NCBI GenBank assembly: GCA_023953835.1
Contig: JAMLJB010000001.1
Coordinates: 434,001-498,000 of the forward strand
Direction: 5' to 3'
Source: Rhizobiaceae bacterium
Lineage (GTDB): Bacteria > Pseudomonadota > Alphaproteobacteria > Rhizobiales > Rhizobiaceae
Length of the DNA: 64,000 nt
Of the stretch, positions 60,146 through 64,000 are shown piece after piece; within the stretch, counting starts at the first letter, position 1; each line of letters starts with the position of its first letter. The notes below the pieces were generated by a model. It was given only the letters and a program-made list of their open reading frames with translations, had not been told where the DNA came from and did no database searches. A program made the position numbers and the translations under genes.

Positions 60146-61243
60146 TCAGCGGATTTCTGTCCTAAGGATTCGGATGCCGAAGCCTTCGAGGCCGACATAG
60201 TGCCGCTCCCGCGAGGCGATCAGTTCGATGGAGCCGATACCCAGATCCTTCAGGATTTGCGCGCCAAGGCCGATTTCGCGCCATTCGCTCTCCCGGCGCA
60301 GTGCCTCCTCGTGGCTCTCGCCTTCCGAGGACTGCCTCGGGCGTCCGCCCTTTCCGACGCCGACCGAACCTTCGCGCAGATAGACGATGACGCCCCGGCC
60401 CGCTTGCGCAAATCCTGCCATGATCGCGTCGAGACGCTGGCCGGTTCCGAACACGTCCGCGACGACATTTTCCGGGTGCAGGCGCACCGGAACGTTTTCC
60501 CCGTCGCGTATATCGCCAAACACAATCGCCAGATGCTGCATCGGGTCCCATGGCAACCGATAAGCATAGGCCCTGGCCTTGCCCGCAGCCGTCTCGATGT
60601 CGAAGCTCTCGACCCGCTCGACCAGCGTTTCCTGCCGCTGCCGATAGGCGATCAGGTCCGCCACCGACACCAGCTTCAGACCGTGCTTCTCCGCAAAATC
60701 CACCACCTGCGGCCCGCGCGTTACCGTGCCGTCATCATTGACCAATTCGCAGATCACGCCGACGGGCGGCAGGCCGGCGAGCTTGCAGAGATCGACGGCG
60801 GCTTCCGTATGGCCGGAGCGCATCAACACGCCGCCCTCGCGCGCCACCAAAGGGAATATGTGGCCCGGCCGAACGAAATCGCTGGCCCCCACATTGCCGT
60901 TGGCAAGGTTGCGCACCGTGAGCGTGCGGTCGTCGGCGGAGATGCCCGTCGTCGTGCCGTGCTTGAAATCGACGCTAACCGTAAAGGCGGTGCTGTGAGC
61001 CGAATCGTTTTCGGCGACCATTGGCGCGAGGTTCAGGCGGCGCGCGTCCTCCCGCGTCATCGGCGTGCACACGATGCCGGAGGTGTGGCGCACGATGAAA
61101 GCCATCTTTTCCGGCGTGCAATGCACCGCCGCGACGATCAGGTCACCCTCGTTCTCGCGCCCGTCATCGTCCATCACCACGACGATCTCGCCGCGCTCGA
61201 AGGCGCGCAGGGCTTCAACGATTTTCTTCTGGTCGTAAGGCAT
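60146..61243 (-). CDS. ribB: 3,4-dihydroxy-2-butanone-4-phosphate synthase RibB with degenerate GTP cyclohydrolase II-like domain
   Basis: This 365-residue riboflavin enzyme has an N-terminal DHBP synthase domain (about 1-205) with MDDDGRENEGDLIVAA, TPMTREDARRL, AENDSAHSTAFTVSVD and RSGHTEAAVDLCKLAG intact. The C-terminal part (about 215-365) has the cyclohydrolase II fold, but the zinc-binding GECLTGDVFGSxRCDCG region reads PENVVADVFGTGQRLDAIMA, with no cysteines, so the second activity is probably lost. I chose ATG 61243, which is in frame with the domain. It follows aroC by 29 bases. A separate ribA should exist elsewhere. Confidence 0.92.
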   Translation of the reverse strand: MPYDQKKIVEALRAFERGEIVVVMDDDGRENEGDLIVAAVHCTPEKMAFIVRHTSGIVCTPMTREDARRLNLAPMVAENDSAHSTAFTVSVDFKHGTTTGISADDRTLTVRNLANGNVGASDFVRPGHIFPLVAREGGVLMRSGHTEAAVDLCKLAGLPPVGVICELVNDDGTVTRGPQVVDFAEKHGLKLVSVADLIAYRQRQETLVERVESFDIETAAGKARAYAYRLPWDPMQHLAIVFGDIRDGENVPVRLHPENVVADVFGTGQRLDAIMAGFAQAGRGVIVYLREGSVGVGKGGRPRQSSEGESHEEALRRESEWREIGLGAQILKDLGIGSIELIASRERHYVGLEGFGIRILRTEIR

Positions 61244-61272
61244 TGGCGTTCCGGCTGTTCCGATGTTCAATT

Positions 61273-62373
61273 CTACACGCGGCCCGTCTGGCCGCGATGG
61301 CGCAGAAAATGGTCTGCTATGGTGCAAGCCATCATTGCCTCGCCTATGGGCACCGCCCGGATGCCGACGCAGGGGTCGTGCCGCCCCTTTGTCACCACTT
61401 CGACCTCCTTTCCGTCCCGGTCGACGGACCGGCGCGGCGTCAGGATCGAGGAGGTGGGCTTGACCGCAAACCGCGCGACCACCGGCTGGCCGGTCGAAAT
61501 GCCGCCCAGAATGCCGCCCGCATTGTTCGACAGGAATACCGGACGACCATCATTGCCCATGCGCATCTCATCCGCATTCTGCTCGCCGGTGATGCGGGCG
61601 GCCTCGAAGCCTGCCCCGATCTCGACGCCCTTCACCGCATTGATCGACATGAGGTTGGAGGCGATGTCCTGGTCGAGCTTGGCATAGATCGGCGCGCCGA
61701 GCCCGGCGGGAACGCCGTCGGCGACCACCTCGACCACCGCGCCGACGGAAGACCCTTCCTTGCGGATGCCGTCGAGATAGGCGGCAAAAACATCGACCGA
61801 ATCGCGATCGGGCGTGAAGAACGGGTTTTCCGCGTCGTGCACGAAGTCCCAGTCCCATTTCGAGCGGTCGATAGCCTTTTCGCCCATCGCGATGAGCGCG
61901 CCGCGAACCACCAGCCCCGGCACGACCTTGCGCGCCAGTGCGCCTGCCGCCACGCGCGCCGCCGTTTCGCGGGCCGAGGATCGGCCGCCGCCCCGATAGT
62001 CGCGCAGACCGTATTTGACGTCATAGGCATAATCGGCATGGCCGGGACGGTACTGCCGGGCAATCTCGCCATAATCCTTGGAGCGCTGGTCGACATTTTC
62101 GATCAGCATGGAAACCGGCGTGCCGGTGGTGATCATGGTCTCGCCGTCCTCGTCCATGACAAAGCCGGAGAGCACCTTCACCTCGTCCGGCTCGCGGCGC
62201 TGGGTCACGAATCGCGACTGGCCGGGGCGGCGGCGGTCGAGATCGGCCTGGATTTCAGCCAGTTTGAAGCGGATGCCGGGCGGGCAGCCATCGACCACGC
62301 AGCCAAGCGCCGGACCGTGGCTCTCGCCCCAGGTGGTCACGCGAAACAGATGACCGAACGTGTTGTGCGACAT
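61273..62373 (-). CDS. aroC: Chorismate synthase
   Basis: This 366-residue FMN-dependent enzyme makes chorismate from EPSP. The three signatures are visible: [45 protein letters not shown] near residues 120-145, and the C-terminal [28 protein letters not shown] 62373 ([16 protein letters not shown]) is used. It is the upstream gene of the aroC-ribB pair. The region between it and the DUF1344 gene (62374-62544) holds only promoters. Confidence 0.96.
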   Translation of the reverse strand: MSHNTFGHLFRVTTWGESHGPALGCVVDGCPPGIRFKLAEIQADLDRRRPGQSRFVTQRREPDEVKVLSGFVMDEDGETMITTGTPVSMLIENVDQRSKDYGEIARQYRPGHADYAYDVKYGLRDYRGGGRSSARETAARVAAGALARKVVPGLVVRGALIAMGEKAIDRSKWDWDFVHDAENPFFTPDRDSVDVFAAYLDGIRKEGSSVGAVVEVVADGVPAGLGAPIYAKLDQDIASNLMSINAVKGVEIGAGFEAARITGEQNADEMRMGNDGRPVFLSNNAGGILGGISTGQPVVARFAVKPTSSILTPRRSVDRDGKEVEVVTKGRHDPCVGIRAVPIGEAMMACTIADHFLRHRGQTGRV

Positions 62374-62544
62374 GGAATGATCTTGGCCGAATGAGCGACG
62401 TTTCCGGCCTTCTATTGAGGTTTTCCACTGTGGTCAAACGATGCGGAGCGGCTTCGCATTGGCTTGAGGTGCAATTTCTGACACATTCATAATATTCATT
62501 CCCGCCTGTCATTCATGCCGACAATAAAAAATAAAGAGAAGCAA

Positions 62545-62790
62545 ATGCGCTTTGTGCCGACTATTGCCGCCCTCCTCCTGTCCATATCCGCAGCAATGGC
62601 GGCCGACGCCGAGGGCGAAATCAAAAAGATCGATGCGGATAACAGCACGATTACGCTGAGCGACGGCAAGACTTACAAATTACCCGGCGAATTCGACGTC
62701 GCCTCCCTCAAGGAAGGCATGGATATAGTCATCTCCTACGACAAGGTGGACGGAGAAAACCTCATCGCCGACATGCAGTTGCCGGAGTAA
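62545..62790 (+). CDS. DUF1344 family small exported protein
   Basis: This 81-residue protein has a signal peptide (MRFVPTIAALLLSISAAMA, cleavage after AMA) and a DUF1344 beta domain (EGEIKKIDADNSTITLSDGKTYKLPGEF followed by LKEGMDIVISYD). ATG 62545 follows AAAGAGAAG. The family is restricted mostly to Rhizobiales and has no known function; the small beta fold suggests an envelope-binding role at most. It is convergent with the histidine phosphatase gene, four bases apart. Confidence 0.85.
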   Translation: MRFVPTIAALLLSISAAMAADAEGEIKKIDADNSTITLSDGKTYKLPGEFDVASLKEGMDIVISYDKVDGENLIADMQLPE

Positions 62791-62793
62791 AGC

Positions 62794-63393
62794 CTAAAGC
62801 CACTCCAGCCTGCCCTGTTGCAGCCGCAGGATGCGATCCTGCGGAATGGCGAGGTCTGCCGCGGCATTGTCCGCGAAATCGCCGACAAGCCGGAACACGG
62901 CCCGTATCGTGCCGCCATGGGCAACGCAGACGGTTGGCCGGTCGAGCGCTTCGAACCACGGGCGCACGCGCGCCAGCAGCATCTGGTAACTCTCGCCCCC
63001 GGCGCCCGGGGGAACCATGTTCCATTTGTCGCGCCTGCGCTGCCGGAACAGGTCCGGCGCAAGCCGCTTCAGGTCGGACAGGCGTTGGCCCTGCCAGTCG
63101 CCGAAATGCACCTCCACAAGGCGGGCATCAGTGCGGAAATCGTCTGCCGCCAGCCCCATCGCAGCGCGAATGCGCTGCATGGTCTCGACCGTGCGCCGCA
63201 TCGGACTTGCGATGAAATCGAAGTCTGAGGGATCCCGAATCAACTTGCCGAGCAGGTGTCCGTTGCGGTCCGCCTGCGTGCGCCCGACGGCGTTCAGGTC
63301 GACCTCGTTCTGGCCCTGAAAGCGCCCTTCCGCGTTCCAGTCTGTCTGGCCGTGGCGAATGAAATAGACCAGCGGCGTTGGGTGTTCCGGCAA
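62794..63393 (-). CDS. Histidine phosphatase family (phosphoglycerate-mutase-like) protein
   Basis: This 199-residue enzyme of the PGM branch has the catalytic RHGQTDWNAEGRFQGQ with the phosphohistidine, SPMRRTVETM, VEVHFGDWQGQ and the second His in VCVAHGGTIRAVFR. It starts at TTG 63393; no ATG occurs in frame near the N-terminus, and GGAAGG lies about ten bases upstream. It follows fabI by 18 bases. It probably dephosphorylates a small molecule; no substrate can be assigned. Confidence 0.88.
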   Translation of the reverse strand: MPEHPTPLVYFIRHGQTDWNAEGRFQGQNEVDLNAVGRTQADRNGHLLGKLIRDPSDFDFIASPMRRTVETMQRIRAAMGLAADDFRTDARLVEVHFGDWQGQRLSDLKRLAPDLFRQRRRDKWNMVPPGAGGESYQMLLARVRPWFEALDRPTVCVAHGGTIRAVFRLVGDFADNAAADLAIPQDRILRLQQGRLEWL

Positions 63394-63411
63394 TGTGCAG
63401 GCTGCCTTCCG

Positions 63412-64000
63412 TTACTCCTTGACGACCGAGATGTCCGGCGCGTCGACGGCCTTCATGCCGACGACGTGATAGCCGGAATCGACGTGATGCACTTCTCCCG
63501 TCACGCCGCGCGACAGGTCCGAGAGAAGATAAAGGCCGGCATCGCCGACTTCTTCCACCGAGACCGTGCGCTTGAGCGGCGCGTTGTATTCGTTCCACTT
63601 GAGAATATAGCGGAAATCCCCGATGCCCGAGGCGGCGAGCGTCTTGATCGGACCGGCGGAAATAGCGTTCACCCGGATGTTCTTCGAGCCAAGATCGACG
63701 GCGAGATAACGCACGCTGGCTTCCAACGCGGCCTTGGCGACGCCCATGACGTTGTAGTGCGGCATGACCTTTTCCGCGCCGTAATAGGTGAGCGTCAGCA
63801 GCGAGCCGCCATCCGTCAAGAGTTCCTCGGCGCGCCTTGCGATTGTGGTGAAGGAAAAGACCGAAATGTCCATCGTCATCAAGAAGTTGTCGCGCGTCGT
63901 GTCGACATAGCGGCCGTCGAGCTCTTCCTTGTTGGAAAAGGCGATGGCGTGAACGAGGAAGTCCAGCTTGCCCCATTTCGCGCGGATGCCGTCGAACACC
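63412..64000 (-). CDS. fabI: Enoyl-[acyl-carrier-protein] reductase FabI (5' end outside window)
   Basis: This is the C-terminal part (about 196 codons) of a short-chain dehydrogenase-type enoyl-ACP reductase that completes fatty-acid elongation cycles with NADH. The visible portion has KLDFLVHAIAFSNKEELDGRY, the catalytic Tyr-Lys in LTYYGAEKVMPHYNVMGVAKAALEAS, NAISAGPIKTLAASGI and SGYHVVGM. The NAD-binding start lies beyond base 64000. It leads a short operon with the histidine phosphatase. Confidence 0.93.
   Translation of the reverse strand, partial: VFDGIRAKWGKLDFLVHAIAFSNKEELDGRYVDTTRDNFLMTMDISVFSFTTIARRAEELLTDGGSLLTLTYYGAEKVMPHYNVMGVAKAALEASVRYLAVDLGSKNIRVNAISAGPIKTLAASGIGDFRYILKWNEYNAPLKRTVSVEEVGDAGLYLLSDLSRGVTGEVHHVDSGYHVVGMKAVDAPDISVVKE

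Noticed and set aside
61244..61272. FMN riboswitch ahead of ribB
   Set aside because: Only 29 bases separate ribB from aroC, far too short for the RFN element, and no conserved core is visible.

Overview
The window looks like a core chromosomal segment of a high-GC alphaproteobacterium of the Hyphomicrobiales (Rhizobiales), probably in or near the Phyllobacteriaceae (Mesorhizobium/Aminobacter-like). The reasons are a CcrM-type adenine methyltransferase, a frc-type sugar uptake locus, a nodQ-like fused cysNC, IalB and DUF1344 proteins, and gene orders that I know as typical of rhizobia: ctaC-ctaD-ctaB-coxF-ctaG-ctaE-DUF983-surf1-ispH-thrB-rnhA, smc-dsbA-DUF721-mutY-ccrM, and tlyA-dxs with xseB nearby. 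The genus is an inference.

Layout. 1-3.6 kb: sugar-uptake locus (truncated frcB on the minus strand; divergent ROK regulator, RbsD/FucU mutarotase and PfkB kinase) with a perfect 12-bp inverted repeat between the divergent genes. 3.7-7.3 kb: sulfate activation (cysD-cysNC-cysQ). 7.5-10 kb: bioY, a metallo-beta-lactamase-fold hydrolase and a DUF1499 membrane protein. 10-10.6 kb: parDE toxin-antitoxin pair 1. 10.6-18.4 kb: acyl-CoA ligase, class III aminotransferase, O-antigen-ligase-like protein, pyruvate phosphate dikinase and a VOC protein. 18.5-23.8 kb: tRNA-Gln, then a divergent unit made of a two-cysteine ArsR repressor of the SqrR/BigR type and a coupled operon (DUF2892, RND adaptor, RND pump, AhpD-like protein). 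23.8-33.3 kb: smc, a palindromic repeat, a lipoprotein DsbA, parDE pair 2, a DciA-like protein, mutY, ccrM, a HAD phosphatase and a lipoprotein. 33.4-41.7 kb: thrC, an M16 peptidase, an acetyltransferase, a large EAL protein with a degenerate GGDEF motif, YqgE, a lone DsbD-alpha-like domain and a peroxiredoxin. 41.7-50.8 kb: a second copy of the palindromic repeat, rnhA, thrB, ispH, surf1 and the aa3-type cytochrome c oxidase cluster. 51-64 kb: ialB, tldD, a CobB sirtuin, an RNA methyltransferase, tlyA, dxs, a pirin, xseB, an HDAC-like hydrolase, ribB, aroC, DUF1344, a histidine phosphatase and a truncated fabI.

Most of the window is conserved housekeeping DNA. The best candidate for something under-described is 18.6-23.8 kb. 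There, a predicted persulfide-sensing repressor (Cys30/Cys96, 66 residues apart) sits over an ATTC-N8-GAAT site and faces an operon whose main product is an RND efflux pump rather than sulfide-oxidation enzymes. Other points of interest are two parDE pairs with autoregulatory palindromes, a two-copy palindromic element with homologous spacers in opposite orientation, and enzymes with apparently dead domains (the RibB C-terminus and the GGDEF domain). All family assignments come from reading the translated sequence; no database search was run.
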